Translations under genes and position numbers: made by a program
The notes under the pieces: generated by a model
The model's database searches: none
Told to the model about the DNA's origin: nothing
Seen by the model: the letters and a program-made list of their open reading frames with translations, nothing else
DNA from: Planococcus beigongshangi
GTDB lineage: Bacteria; Bacillota; Bacilli; Bacillales_A; Planococcaceae
DNA length: 64,000 nucleotides
Reading direction: 5' to 3'
Assembly (NCBI RefSeq): GCF_016820495.1
Contig: NZ_JADHDU010000003.1
Location: forward strand, 124,367 to 188,366
Shown: in pieces, positions 24,839 to 33,651 of the stretch
How the letters are laid out: every line of letters starts with the position of its first letter
How positions within the stretch are numbered: the stretch's first letter is position 1

Positions 24839-24912
24839 TCATAGAACACCGAAAAGTGCTCATAGAATCAAATGAGTGCTCATAGAACACCAAAAACTGC
24901 TCATAGAATCCC
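24831..24912. repeat. Intergenic direct-repeat array E2, overlapping the end of the MutS-like gene
   Basis: The core GTGCTCATAGAA recurs with TCAT at 24839, 24860, 24880 and 24901 (20/21 bp). The first unit begins inside the coding sequence and supplies the TGA stop codon at 24836-24838. Variable segments match E1. Confidence 0.88.
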
Positions 24913-25055
24913 GACGACATAAATCGGCCTCTTTTAATCGTCGGATTACAGCTGTTTCTCGGCTGTAATCTCTTATTTTCTTAAAAAGTTGGACACTTAA
25001 GAACGAATTCCAGTGTAAAATCGATTTTTTCAACGCAATTGGTTTCCAGACAAAC

Positions 25056-25102
25056 GAAAAGAGGAGCTGCTCAATTTAAAATTGGACAGCTCCTCTTTTT
25101 TG
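25056..25102. terminator. Bidirectional terminator between MutS-like gene and czcD
   Basis: AAAGAGGAGCTG(C)TCAATTT pairs with AAATTG(G)ACAGCTCCTCTTT, with T runs on both strands. A second, weaker stem ATTACAGC / GCTGTAAT lies at 24945-24969. Together with array E2 these fill the gap 24839-25141. Confidence 0.85.
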
Positions 25103-25141
25103 AGGCCTGAATATTCATTGAGCTGAATCACGTTCAAGAAT

Positions 25142-26074
25142 TTAATGGTGATGTGCATACTTATTCATACAAAGAATGGAATCCTCATGTTCATGCGCAT
25201 CGGTTTCCATTTGGATGGTCACATGATTGATGTCTTGATGCTTAAGATTATGTTCGATAGCATGAACCATCTTTTCGCTTTCAGCCAAAGTCAGCTGATT
25301 GCCGACCACCACGTGGCAGGATAGCGCGTTCATGCCGCTCGTGATGGACCAGACATGCAAATCATGGACGCTGCGGACGCCTTCGGTTTTTTTGATTGTC
25401 TCAAGAATATCTTCTATTTTTATATTCTGCGGGGTGCCTTCCATCAGTACATGGAGCGAAGATTTTGTTACATAATAGCCGCTCCGCAGAACTAGCGCCG
25501 CAACGATGACACTCGCTGCCGGATCAGCCCATCCCCAGCCGAAGAAAATGATGAGCAGCGCGGCCGAAATGGCACCGACTGACCCCAGCAGATCGCTCAG
25601 CACGTGCAAATAAGCGCCGCGCATATTCAAATTTTCTTTTGTATCGCCGCCGCGCATCATGATCCAGGCGACAAGCATATTGACCAGTAGTCCGAAGACG
25701 CTGATGATGAGCATGCCGGTCGCAGCGACTTCGGGCGGATTTGCGAACCGGCCGACCGCTTCATAGAAAATATAGAGCGCTACACCGATCAGCGTCACGC
25801 CGTTGATCGTCGCTGCAAGAATTTCAAAGCGTTTATACCCGTATGTTTTCCTGTGGTTTGCTGCCTTTTCGGCCAGCATGAACGCAATCAGGGCGATCGC
25901 AAGGGAAATGGAATCGCTCAGCATATGGCCGGCATCCGCCAGCAGCGCCAGACTGTTCGTCAGAAAACCGCCGACCGCTTCGATGATCATGTAACTGGTG
26001 ATGATGATGAATGAAATGAGAAGCACTTTCTTATTCGCTCCATGGGTATGACCATGGCTGTGGTCATGCGCCAT
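25142..26074 (-). CDS. czcD: Cation diffusion facilitator, zinc/cobalt efflux
   Basis: 310 residues, CDF family. The N-terminus is His-rich (MAHDHSHGHTHG) and six membrane helices span about 18-205. Metal sites are HMLSD (H-x3-D, about 50-54) in helix 2 and HVLSD (about 156-160) in helix 5. The cytoplasmic ferredoxin-like domain (about 210-300) has HDLHVW. It exports Zn2+, Co2+ or Cd2+ against protons. GGAAAGGAGG precedes the ATG. It lies 28 bases downstream of the czrA-type repressor, forming one operon. Confidence 0.92.
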   Translation of the reverse strand: MAHDHSHGHTHGANKKVLLISFIIITSYMIIEAVGGFLTNSLALLADAGHMLSDSISLAIALIAFMLAEKAANHRKTYGYKRFEILAATINGVTLIGVALYIFYEAVGRFANPPEVAATGMLIISVFGLLVNMLVAWIMMRGGDTKENLNMRGAYLHVLSDLLGSVGAISAALLIIFFGWGWADPAASVIVAALVLRSGYYVTKSSLHVLMEGTPQNIKIEDILETIKKTEGVRSVHDLHVWSITSGMNALSCHVVVGNQLTLAESEKMVHAIEHNLKHQDINHVTIQMETDAHEHEDSILCMNKYAHHH

Positions 26075-26102
26075 CTCGGTTCCTCCTTTCCTTTCAGGAA
26101 TT

Positions 26103-26429
26103 TTAAGGATGAGCCGCGTGCTCGATCGCCTGATTCAACAAGTTGATGACATGTTCATCATCTTTTGAATAGTAGAGAGTCGTTCCGGCCCTTCTGAATT
26201 TCACCAGCCGCAATTGCTTCAAAAACCGCAGTTGATGCGACACCGTGGACTGGCCGAGATCCAGTTTCTCCGCCAGCTCGTTGACGGAATGCTCAGCGAC
26301 ACAAAGCAGATTCAAAATCCGGATCCGTGTCGGATCGCTCAATGCTTTAAACGTCTGGGACACGATGAAAAGCGTTTCTTCATCCAAAGGATGTTCGCTT
26401 GCCGTAAAAGTTTCATCTTGTTTCATCAT
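26103..26429 (-). CDS. czrA: ArsR/SmtB-family metal repressor, CzrA type
   Basis: 108 residues from the ATG at 26429, with GGAGGTG 6 bases upstream; the frame's GTG at 26438 overlaps that site. Winged helix about 25-90 ([29 protein letters not shown]). The alpha-5 zinc/cobalt site is complete: [17 protein letters not shown] holds Asp, His, then after ten residues His, and after two more His. This is the D-x-H-x10-H-x2-H pattern of S. aureus CzrA. It represses czcD until zinc or cobalt binds. Confidence 0.92.
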   Translation of the reverse strand: MMKQDETFTASEHPLDEETLFIVSQTFKALSDPTRIRILNLLCVAEHSVNELAEKLDLGQSTVSHQLRFLKQLRLVKFRRAGTTLYYSKDDEHVINLLNQAIEHAAHP

Positions 26430-26454
26430 GCAGGGCACCTCCGATCATCCGTTA

Positions 26455-26485
26455 TATATGACTATATGTTCATATATCGATTATA
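26455..26485. promoter_or_regulatory. Candidate CzrA operator
   Basis: ATATG-TT-CATAT at 26464-26475 within a longer A/T-rich imperfect palindrome, 26-56 bases before the czrA start. Position and shape fit an ArsR-family operator. Confidence 0.6.
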
Positions 26486-26664
26486 TGGCTTTTACTCGAA
26501 TAAATCCAATGATTAGGAAAGGAGGAGCCCCCAATGTTGAAGGAGAGATTCTATCTTAATAAAAACTGGATGAGGCGAGCCAAAAAGAAGGTTTTCATCA
26601 ATATAGGATCATCGAAAAAGAAATGCTTTTATCCAGTGAGGGGATTTTATACGTCGAAGCGTCC

Positions 26665-26790
26665 CACTTATGTGCGGAGAATAGGATTTATGTGCGGTGA
26701 ACAGACTTTATGTGCGCAGAATCAAGTTTGTGTGCGGAAAATGAGATTTATGTGCGCAGATAGAAAAATATGTGCGCAGTACTAATTACA
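26665..26790. repeat. Intergenic direct-repeat array C2, 20-bp period, six units
   Basis: ATGTGCG-type cores at 26670, 26690, 26710, 26730, 26750 and 26770. Variable segments follow the same order as in C1, with one extra unit near the end. It continues into the shared tail TCACTGCTATCAATAAT and the double-hairpin cassette. An 83-codon frame starting behind a strong AAGGAGGAG at 26534 reads through it but looks like chance or a remnant. The gap 26430-27058 otherwise holds only the czrA operator. Confidence 0.9.
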
Positions 26791-26855
26791 CGTCACTGCT
26801 ATCAATAATATGCGCCGGTAATCCGGGTTCCACTCTCGATTTAAAAACCACCTCA

Positions 26856-26949
26856 TCCATAATCCAAGAACAACAGCGGACGTTTTTCGCCGGGGCGAAA
26901 AACTCCAATCCCTTAAAGGAAGGCTTCGCATCCGCGAAGCCTTTTTCAT
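26856..26949 (+). repeat. Double-hairpin cassette, copy 2
   Basis: Stems GTTTTTCGCC / GCGAAAAAC and AAGGCTTCGC / GCGAAGCCTT with a T run; loop of the second stem is ATCC rather than GTCC. Confidence 0.85.
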
Positions 26950-27058
26950 AACAAAGTTCTTTTTTAAAAGCTCTGCATCATACACGGGCTATTTATAATT
27001 TTTCAAATTTTTGGTAAAATGTTTGAGTAGCGAAATTAAGTAAGGGGCGCAGATTTGG

Positions 27059-27778
27059 ATGAGTAAAAGTGAGCAGCTGAAACCTGCCTGTCTGATATCT
27101 ATGCCAAAAGTGAAAAACACAGGCAAAACCATAATTATTTTTCATGGCTGGGGATCAAGTGTGAAGAATTATGTGGATTTTGCAAGATCTCTGTCTTTAT
27201 GCGGATTCAAGGCAGTAGTTCCGGAACTGCTTTTCCATGATAGCCGAGGCAGACTGGAAAATCATTTCAGCAAAGAAATCACACAGGAATATTTTTGGAA
27301 GACGATTTTTTCAACAATTGATGAAGTTGACTTTCTCCTTGATGAATTAGCAATTTCCAAAAAAGATACTCTCCTTCTGGGAGTCTCCATGGGCGGCTTC
27401 ATCTCGAGCGGAATCTATGCCGGATCTCAAGAGTTTGCCGGTTTGATTAGCATTAACGGTTCCGGATCATTTCAGTTGTCGGAAGAAATTTTCAGGGAGC
27501 AAGATGGCCGTCCGGTTTTATCGATTGAAGAAATACATAGATTAAACGCTTATGATCCAAGGCATAAAGACAAACCGATAGCTCCTGTATTGCTGATGCA
27601 CGGGGAGCGGGATTCCATCGTTTCCATCAAGGGGCAGGAAGATTATTATGCTTATTTGCGTGAAGGATCATCAGAGAGGGACGTCACTTTTCTGAAGTAT
27701 GAAAATGTTGATCATGCAATATCTGAGGACATGACCAGCGATTTGATCCGGTGGCTGGAAAAGCGATTTGCACTTTAA
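27059..27778 (+). CDS. Alpha/beta hydrolase (YitV-like)
   Basis: 239 residues. HGWGSSVKNY (about 28-37) is the oxyanion-side loop, GVSMGG (about 109-114) holds the nucleophile Ser, HGERDS (about 181) the acid Asp, and DHAI (about 219) the His. The set is the complete catalytic triad of the fold. Closest in style to prolyl-oligopeptidase-like YitV hydrolases of Bacillales. Substrate unknown. TAAGGGG precedes the start. The next gene follows within about 55 bases. Confidence 0.82.
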   Translation: MSKSEQLKPACLISMPKVKNTGKTIIIFHGWGSSVKNYVDFARSLSLCGFKAVVPELLFHDSRGRLENHFSKEITQEYFWKTIFSTIDEVDFLLDELAISKKDTLLLGVSMGGFISSGIYAGSQEFAGLISINGSGSFQLSEEIFREQDGRPVLSIEEIHRLNAYDPRHKDKPIAPVLLMHGERDSIVSIKGQEDYYAYLREGSSERDVTFLKYENVDHAISEDMTSDLIRWLEKRFAL

Positions 27779-27834
27779 AAGTATCAATTTTTGTTGATAA
27801 AGACACAACTTTAATATTCAAGGAGGTCATCATC

Positions 27835-28575
27835 ATCAAACCAACTATTCTACTGCTGGGAACCCACCATTTTTCCGCACACGATAACGGGGATTTATTC
27901 CGACCTGAAAAAGACGATATGCTATCGGAAACGCGACAGATAGAAATCGAGGAAGTGATCGGCCTCCTTAAGGATTTCAGGCCGACGAAAATCGCTCTGG
28001 AAGCGGTGGAAGGGCTTCAAGGCGCATTAAACGAGGGATATCAGGACTTTTTGAGTGGACAATACATATTGGGCGTCAATGAAATCGAACAGATAGGATA
28101 CCGACTGGCGAAGGACTGCAGTCTCCCGGCAGTCCATGCAGTGGATTGGAATGAAGACGAGGAGGATGTACCGGAAATGTCCGATTTGAGCACAGCGGAA
28201 AATGGCAAATATTACGATGCAGCCATGCAGATCGGACAGGAAATCACTTCTGACATGGAGGCGTTTTTCAAAGAACATACCTATAGGGAATTGCTGCTTT
28301 GGCTGAACGCGCCGGAGCAGGTTGCCAAAGGCCATGAAATTTACATGAAAATGGCTTTGGCGGGCGGGGATGAGCACCCGGCAGGCGCATTGTGGACCGC
28401 GAAATATTGGTATTACCGGAATCTGCTCATTTATAAAAACCTCATCAAGCTTATCGAATCGGACGAAGAACGGATTTTTGTTCTATATGGCGCAGGACAT
28501 CTGCATTTATTGGGGCAATTCTTGAAGGAAAGCAACCTGGTGGAAGTGGAAGTTGCACATGAATATCTGAGCTGA
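27835..28575 (+). CDS. DUF5694-like (TraB/erythromycin esterase-like fold) protein, non-standard start
   Basis: About 246 residues. IKPTILLLGTHHFSAHDNGDLF has the GTHHF block, and FVLYGAGHLHLLGQFL near the end has the GAGH block, features of DUF5694 and the wider TraB/ChaN/EreA group. Function unknown. An ideal AAGGAGG (27820-27826) is followed by three ATC codons in frame (27829, 27832, 27835) and no ATG, GTG or TTG. The only standard in-frame start, a GTG at 27751, is inside the previous gene. Initiation at ATC or a mutated ATG is therefore likely. Confidence 0.65.
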   Translation: MKPTILLLGTHHFSAHDNGDLFRPEKDDMLSETRQIEIEEVIGLLKDFRPTKIALEAVEGLQGALNEGYQDFLSGQYILGVNEIEQIGYRLAKDCSLPAVHAVDWNEDEEDVPEMSDLSTAENGKYYDAAMQIGQEITSDMEAFFKEHTYRELLLWLNAPEQVAKGHEIYMKMALAGGDEHPAGALWTAKYWYYRNLLIYKNLIKLIESDEERIFVLYGAGHLHLLGQFLKESNLVEVEVAHEYLS

Positions 28576-28609
28576 ATCCAGTGGCTCAGAAAAAGAAGAG
28601 GCGATTTAG

Positions 28610-29485
28610 ATGGATATTAAATTTGTTTCACCAAAAGAAGTAAAGGAACTCTCCGTGTATCTCGAAAAGATGAACGCCGACAACAGCAGCCACATCGGTT
28701 TTTGCGGGGAACAGAGTGGGGAGATATACGATTCGTTGATGAATGACTTCTCCGATTTGAAAATAGAGGACTCATTTGCAGTTGCATGGGACAAGTCTCA
28801 AATAATTGGAGCAATGGGGCTGGATATTGACCTGGGCAATGGGGCCGCTGATGTCTGGGGGCCGTTCGTTACGGGCGGGGAAACGGATACCGCACAGGCA
28901 TTATGGGAAAAAGTCCTTCTCAACCTCCCTGAAGAGATTAAATCCTGTTCTTTTTTCATTAATAAAGACAATGAATTCGCCAAAAAATTTGCCATACAAA
29001 ACAATGCCGAATACTGCGGAGCGGATGCGGTACTTCACATAACGAGAAACACCTTCACTCAGGACGCCATCGACGCTTCCGAAAAAATGGGGGAAGCCTG
29101 CCACGATTCTTTCGCTCGTTTACATGATATGGCATTTCCCAAAACATATTTCAATTCAGGCACCATTTTAAGCAGAGTCAACAGCCATAATGATTTATTG
29201 ATAATAAAAGAAGATGAAGCTAACATCAAAGGCTATGTTTATATAGAAGCAAATCCCGAACACAATGAAGGGAATATCGAATACATTGCTGTATCCGAAG
29301 GCGTCCGGGGCCAGGGAATAGGAAAAAGGTTATTAAAAGATGCAGTGAAGAAGCTCTTCTCCTATCCAAGTATCGGAGAAGTGACCATATGCGTATCGTG
29401 TGAAAATACAGCGGCCATCAATTTATACAAATCTGTCGGATTCAAAGAAAAATATGTTTTGGACAGTTATGAAGTGACGATGTAA
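28610..29485 (+). CDS. Two-domain GNAT acetyltransferase
   Basis: 291 residues. The C-terminal half carries a complete GNAT core: YIAVSEGVRGQGIGKRLLKDAV (about 225-246) and SCENTAAINLYKSVGFKEKY (about 263-282). The N-terminal half has the shape of a degenerate second GNAT domain (IIGAMGLDIDLGNGAADVWGPF) without an obvious cofactor loop. AAGAGGCG precedes the start. Substrate unknown. Followed 20 bases later by an MFS transporter gene. Confidence 0.8.
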   Translation: MDIKFVSPKEVKELSVYLEKMNADNSSHIGFCGEQSGEIYDSLMNDFSDLKIEDSFAVAWDKSQIIGAMGLDIDLGNGAADVWGPFVTGGETDTAQALWEKVLLNLPEEIKSCSFFINKDNEFAKKFAIQNNAEYCGADAVLHITRNTFTQDAIDASEKMGEACHDSFARLHDMAFPKTYFNSGTILSRVNSHNDLLIIKEDEANIKGYVYIEANPEHNEGNIEYIAVSEGVRGQGIGKRLLKDAVKKLFSYPSIGEVTICVSCENTAAINLYKSVGFKEKYVLDSYEVTM

Positions 29486-29505
29486 GAATTGGGGGCGGAT
29501 TCCGC

Positions 29506-30747
29506 ATGAATAACAAGCTGAAAGACTGGAAAGACCCTGTGCTGCTGCTGGCTTCACTCGGAATCGCAGGAATCGGCGATTTCATCTATCTGGTCGCCAT
29601 CAATATCATCGTTTACCAAATGACGGGTTCCGCCGCAGCGGTGGCCGGACTATGGATCATTGGGCCGATCGTCAATATCTTCACGAAGTTCTGGACGGGC
29701 AGTTTTATCGATTACCGAAGCAAAAAAGGCGTGATTATCGCGACTTACCTGATGCGGGCAGGATTTATCGCTTTGATCCCGTTTGCCCCCAGTATTGCCG
29801 GCATTTACATAATTCTGATTTTCCTGAGTGTGGCCAAATCCTTTTTCGGTCCTTCCTCGGTGACCTACACGACGATGCTCGTCCCGAAAGCGAAGAGGAA
29901 ACGGTTCAACTCGATACGTTCAGTTACGGCTTCGGGAGCTTTCATCATCGGCCCGGCCATTGGCGGTACGCTGATCCTGCTTAGTTCCATCCACATCACT
30001 CTTTGGATCAATGCGGTTTTCTTTGTGATCGCGGCGCTTCTGCTTACAGTACTTCCGGAAAAAGAAACGATCGACCGGGAAGCAATACCTGCGATGACGG
30101 CGGCTCAAGTGAAAAGTGATTTTACCGTGGTCACAAAATTTCTTTCCGCCAATAAATACATAGCTTTGATCTACCTGAGTTTTATCGGGGTCATGATTTT
30201 TACATTCGCCATGGATGCACAGGAAGTGGTCTTTACGCAGAAAGTGATCGGGTTGTCTGAAGTGGATTACAGCCTGCTGATCAGCATCACCGGCATCGGC
30301 TCGGTGGCTGGCGGACTCCTGCTTTCCATTTTTTCTTCTAAGTTTTCATTGCGGCTGATGATTGTGCTCGGTGTACTGATGACATCAGCCGGCTATCTGA
30401 TCTATGCGTTTTCCTGGTCGTTCCTGTCCATTACGGCCGGATTTCTGATTCTGGGTTTTTTCAACGTATTTATGAATGCGGGAATTTCCACGTTTTATCA
30501 GAACAATATACAGGTTGCGCTGATGGGGCGGGTCACTAGCATTTTTCAGCTGATCCAAAGCGCCGTTCAGGTGGTTTTCATACTGGGCATCGGGATCTTG
30601 GCGGATGTCTTATCGCTCCGCATCACGATTGTCGCGCTCGCCATCATCATGCTGCTGGCGGCTGTCGTTTTCTCTTATTTTGTAATGAAACCTCAGAAAG
30701 CTGTATTTTATCAAGAAGAAGAGGCGGACAATGAAGTGTTGGTTTAG
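29506..30747 (+). CDS. MFS transporter
   Basis: 413 residues with about 12 hydrophobic helices in two halves, loop 2-3 SFIDYRSKKGVI carrying the MFS motif A-like basic residues. Resembles drug/siderophore-type exporters of the MFS_3 (EntS-like) group. Substrate unknown. GGGGGCGG precedes the ATG. The gene follows the two-domain acetyltransferase by 20 bases, so the pair could modify and export a compound, but this is inference. Confidence 0.82.
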   Translation: MNNKLKDWKDPVLLLASLGIAGIGDFIYLVAINIIVYQMTGSAAAVAGLWIIGPIVNIFTKFWTGSFIDYRSKKGVIIATYLMRAGFIALIPFAPSIAGIYIILIFLSVAKSFFGPSSVTYTTMLVPKAKRKRFNSIRSVTASGAFIIGPAIGGTLILLSSIHITLWINAVFFVIAALLLTVLPEKETIDREAIPAMTAAQVKSDFTVVTKFLSANKYIALIYLSFIGVMIFTFAMDAQEVVFTQKVIGLSEVDYSLLISITGIGSVAGGLLLSIFSSKFSLRLMIVLGVLMTSAGYLIYAFSWSFLSITAGFLILGFFNVFMNAGISTFYQNNIQVALMGRVTSIFQLIQSAVQVVFILGIGILADVLSLRITIVALAIIMLLAAVVFSYFVMKPQKAVFYQEEEADNEVLV

Positions 30748-30813
30748 CCAATAGCTTCTTTTCATATGAATTTATTGAAATACATTTAAATCATACTCAC
30801 CAGGAGGAACCCT

Positions 30814-31275
30814 ATGAATTACATACAGGAAATGCGCCGGTTGATCGGCAACCAGACGCTGATGACGGTCGGCTGCGGGATTATTATGGAGAAGGATGGA
30901 CAGATTTTATTGCAGCACAGGAAAGACAACGACGTCTGGGGAATTCCGGGAGGTGTGATGGAACTGGGCGAAACGTTCATGGGAGCGGCTATGCGCGAAA
31001 CGTTGGAGGAAACCGGATTGAAAACGGAAAACCTGCGTCTTTTCGGCCTCTACTCAGGCAATGAAGGATTCGCGGAATATCAAAATGGCGACAAGATATT
31101 CAGCGTCCAGATCATTTTCCGCACAACCGAATTTTCAGGGGAGCTGATTCAGGATGCGCTGGAAAGCCGGGAGCATCGATTCTTTTCCCGAACGGACCTG
31201 CCACATTTGAATCCTCATCAGGCGCGGTTCATATTGGATTGGGTGGATGGTGTGGAAGGGCCGGTTGTGAAGTAG
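30814..31275 (+). CDS. NUDIX hydrolase
   Basis: 153 residues. The Nudix box is complete in the region from about 48 to 70: G-x5-E (GVMELGE), then x7 and REtLEETG, which binds the metal for hydrolysis of a nucleoside diphosphate linked to another moiety. CAGGAGGA lies before the ATG. Flanking residues KDNDVWGIPGG are typical of ADP-ribose or NUDIX proteins of unknown substrate. Confidence 0.9.
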   Translation: MNYIQEMRRLIGNQTLMTVGCGIIMEKDGQILLQHRKDNDVWGIPGGVMELGETFMGAAMRETLEETGLKTENLRLFGLYSGNEGFAEYQNGDKIFSVQIIFRTTEFSGELIQDALESREHRFFSRTDLPHLNPHQARFILDWVDGVEGPVVK

Positions 31276-31335
31276 TGACTTGCTGCATTTATTGGAAACG
31301 ATTCTAAGCATCTGCCAATCAGGAGGAATACGAAA

Positions 31336-31812
31336 ATGAAAGATCTGCGTCAATCCCTACATATCACACCAATAACCGCACAATATGAAGAAGTGGCCAG
31401 ACAATTGATCCTGGATGGACTGGAAGAGCGCTTTGGATTCCTGGATCATTCCTTCAATCCGGACCTGAAAGATATCATGCGAAACTACACCCAGGGCGAT
31501 GCTGTGTTTTTGATTGGCCTTGCTGGCAATGAAGTCGTGTGTACAGGTGCGTTGACGAGAGAAAGCGGAACGGCTGGCAGGATTCAGCGGATGTCGGTGA
31601 AGAAATCCCATCGACGGGAGGGACTGGCGGAATTGATGCTGCAGCAGCTCGAGAAAAAAGCACGACAAGCAGGATATCGGTCATTGAAGCTGGAAACGAA
31701 TAATGAGTGGCACAGTGCTGTCAGCTTTTATACAAAAATGGGCTACCAAGTGGATTGGAAAGATGAGGAGCGGAGTCATTTTGTAAAGAGACTGGATCAA
31801 TTGCGGGTATGA
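31336..31812 (+). CDS. GNAT family N-acetyltransferase
   Basis: 158 residues. RMSVKKSHRREGLAELMLQQLEKKA (about 90-114) is the acetyl-CoA loop, with the R/Q-x-x-G-x-G/A pattern as RREGLA. LETNNEWHSAVSFYTKMGY (about 119-137) completes the fold. AGGAGG precedes the ATG. Lies after the NUDIX gene with a gap of 60 bases. Substrate unknown. Confidence 0.85.
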   Translation: MKDLRQSLHITPITAQYEEVARQLILDGLEERFGFLDHSFNPDLKDIMRNYTQGDAVFLIGLAGNEVVCTGALTRESGTAGRIQRMSVKKSHRREGLAELMLQQLEKKARQAGYRSLKLETNNEWHSAVSFYTKMGYQVDWKDEERSHFVKRLDQLRV

Positions 31813-32019
31813 TCGGATGAAGATAGCTGAATTAAGAGTAAACTAGACAAAAAGCGAGTGTTTTTTTTAGATCTTGAAGATTATCTTCTATACAGAACAA
31901 AGTCATAAAATGAGAAGCTGGGTTGAGCTGACGAATGAAGAATAGAGCTGGAATAAGACTTGGATATTCCTGTTATTTCTAGAATTTCAGGTGAATAAGT
32001 TAAAAGTTCCCAACTCGAA

Positions 32020-32115
32020 AAATTTATGTGCGGAAACGGACTGCTTGTGCGCGGAAAACAGGATTTGTGCGCGGGAAAGGCATGTTTATGTGCGCAAAAC
32101 AGAATTTGTGCTCAA
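32020..32115. repeat. Intergenic direct-repeat array C3, about 20-bp period
   Basis: TGTGCG-type cores at 32027, 32046, 32066, 32089 and 32106, with less regular steps (17-23) than C1 and C2, so this copy is more degraded. A double-hairpin cassette follows at 32189. The 31813-32019 part of the gap is A/T-rich with nothing recognised. Confidence 0.78.
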
Positions 32116-32188
32116 CTTAATAATAAAATGATATAAAATGTGTTTTTCTGATGCCCGCTGAACGGCCATCATCCCCAGAACCTGCTAC

Positions 32189-32282
32189 ACCCAAAGTTCA
32201 AGAGCAACAGCGGACGTTTTTCGCCACGCGAAAAACTCCAATCTTTTAAAGGAAGGCTTCGCCTCCGCGAAGCCTTTTTCAT
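32189..32282 (+). repeat. Double-hairpin cassette, copy 3
   Basis: Stems GTTTTTCGC / GCGAAAAAC (loop CAC) and AAGGCTTCGC / GCGAAGCCTT (loop CTCC) with a T run. Loop changes while stems are retained. Confidence 0.85.
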
Positions 32283-32362
32283 CTCAAAGTTCTTTGGATG
32301 AGAGCTCAGCCAGTTTTGAAAGAACTCTAAAGATTTTAGGAATAACGGGGAGGGTGATCTTC

Positions 32363-32896
32363 ATGAAGCTCGGCTTGAAGCAGGATGAAGTGAAAATTGT
32401 GGAATATACGCCTGAGTGGCACGAAGAATTTATTCGGGTGAAAGAGGAGCTCGTAGATCACACCGGTTTGGATGGAAAGCGCATTGAGCACATTGGCAGC
32501 ACGGCGATCGAGGGGATGAGTGCAAAGCCGATCCTGGATCTCATGGTTGGGGTGGACGATTTGCGGCAAGTGGATAAGGAATTGCTTCAGGCGTTCCAAA
32601 AGGCGGGTTTTCTGCGTCTGAAGGTCGAGCGGCCGGGCGAAATCGTGCTGGCGAAATTTACCGACGACACGTATCAGGAGAAAACTCATTTCATCCATTT
32701 GGTCGAATATCGGAAAGAGCTGTGGGGAAAGCTGATTTTCTTCCGGGATTATCTGAATGCGGAGGAAGTGGCCAGAAAGGAGTATCTGGCGGTCAAGTTG
32801 GCGTATTTGAAGAATTCTGCTACAGGCATCAATGCTTACACGGATTCGAAAGAAGCATTCGTGCGGGACATCGTGTCAAAAAGATTTTCATCTTAA
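32363..32896 (+). CDS. GrpB family protein (UPF0157), second copy
   Basis: 177 residues from the ATG at 32363, preceded by GGGGAGGG; the frame opens upstream in the cassette. RIEHIGSTAIEGMSAKPILDLMVGV (about 40-64) is the GrpB signature with the GS pair and Asp of the nucleotidyltransferase-like fold, and THFIHLVEY (about 109) the second block. The function of the family is not established. Related to but clearly different from the GrpB at 20876. Confidence 0.87.
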   Translation: MKLGLKQDEVKIVEYTPEWHEEFIRVKEELVDHTGLDGKRIEHIGSTAIEGMSAKPILDLMVGVDDLRQVDKELLQAFQKAGFLRLKVERPGEIVLAKFTDDTYQEKTHFIHLVEYRKELWGKLIFFRDYLNAEEVARKEYLAVKLAYLKNSATGINAYTDSKEAFVRDIVSKRFSS

Positions 32897-32937
32897 ATAA
32901 AAAAGGGAATTCCGTATTGATTAAGGGAGAGGTTAAC

Positions 32938-33612
32938 ATGAAAAGAACTTTAGTCATCAGCGACATCCATGGTGAGCTGGAACTTTTTCAGGAATTGCTG
33001 TTGGAGGCTGGATATGACGCGAATGAAGACCAGCTGATTTTACTGGGAGATTACGTGGACCGCGGTCCGGATTCAAAAGGCGTGCTGGAGCGGGTCATCG
33101 AATTGAAAAAAACGGGCGCCATCGTTTTGCGGGGCAATCACGATAATATGATGCTCGCTGCAGTGAATGATGAACCCGGCTCTAAGGAAAGATGGGCCAG
33201 AAACGGAGGAATCCCCACTTTGCAAAGTTACGATCCATCGATTGCCGATATGATGTTTCCGGCGGCACAATCTTTTTGGGCACATGTCGAATTTATTCGC
33301 GGAACGGGTTATTTCCATGAGACAGACGATTATATTTTCGTGCATGCGGGTGTGCAGCCGGGTACGCCGGTGGAGCAGACGGACCCGTATACGCTGATGT
33401 GGATCCGTGAGGAATTTTATCTGGCATATGAAGGTGACAAGACGGTCGTTTTTGGCCATACGCCGGCGTTTCTGCTGCGGGGGACAGACAATCACGACAT
33501 CTTTTTTGGCGACAATAGCATCATCGGCATCGACGGCGGTGCGGCTTACGATGGCCAGCTGAATTGTCTGGAATTGCCGGGGCGGAAGAGTTATTCGGTG
33601 AAGAAAAGTTGA
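32938..33612 (+). CDS. PPP-family metallophosphoesterase
   Basis: 224 residues from the ATG at 32938, preceded by AGGGAGAGG. All metal-binding motifs are present: SDIHGE (8-13), LLGDYVDRGPDS (about 38-49), RGNHDN (about 69-74), HAGVQPG (about 138) and FGHTP (about 176). These form the dinuclear site of PPP phosphatases and diadenosine tetraphosphatases, as in PrpA/PrpE and phage lambda phosphatase. Substrate not readable. It follows GrpB by 41 bases. Confidence 0.9.
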   Translation: MKRTLVISDIHGELELFQELLLEAGYDANEDQLILLGDYVDRGPDSKGVLERVIELKKTGAIVLRGNHDNMMLAAVNDEPGSKERWARNGGIPTLQSYDPSIADMMFPAAQSFWAHVEFIRGTGYFHETDDYIFVHAGVQPGTPVEQTDPYTLMWIREEFYLAYEGDKTVVFGHTPAFLLRGTDNHDIFFGDNSIIGIDGGAAYDGQLNCLELPGRKSYSVKKS

Positions 33613-33651
33613 AGCATCCACCAAAATCCACATGTCAGAAAGAGGTAACGT

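Noticed and set aside
26534..26785. 83-codon frame as a genuine gene
   Set aside because: Half of it is array C2. Kept only as a finding, not as a gene call.
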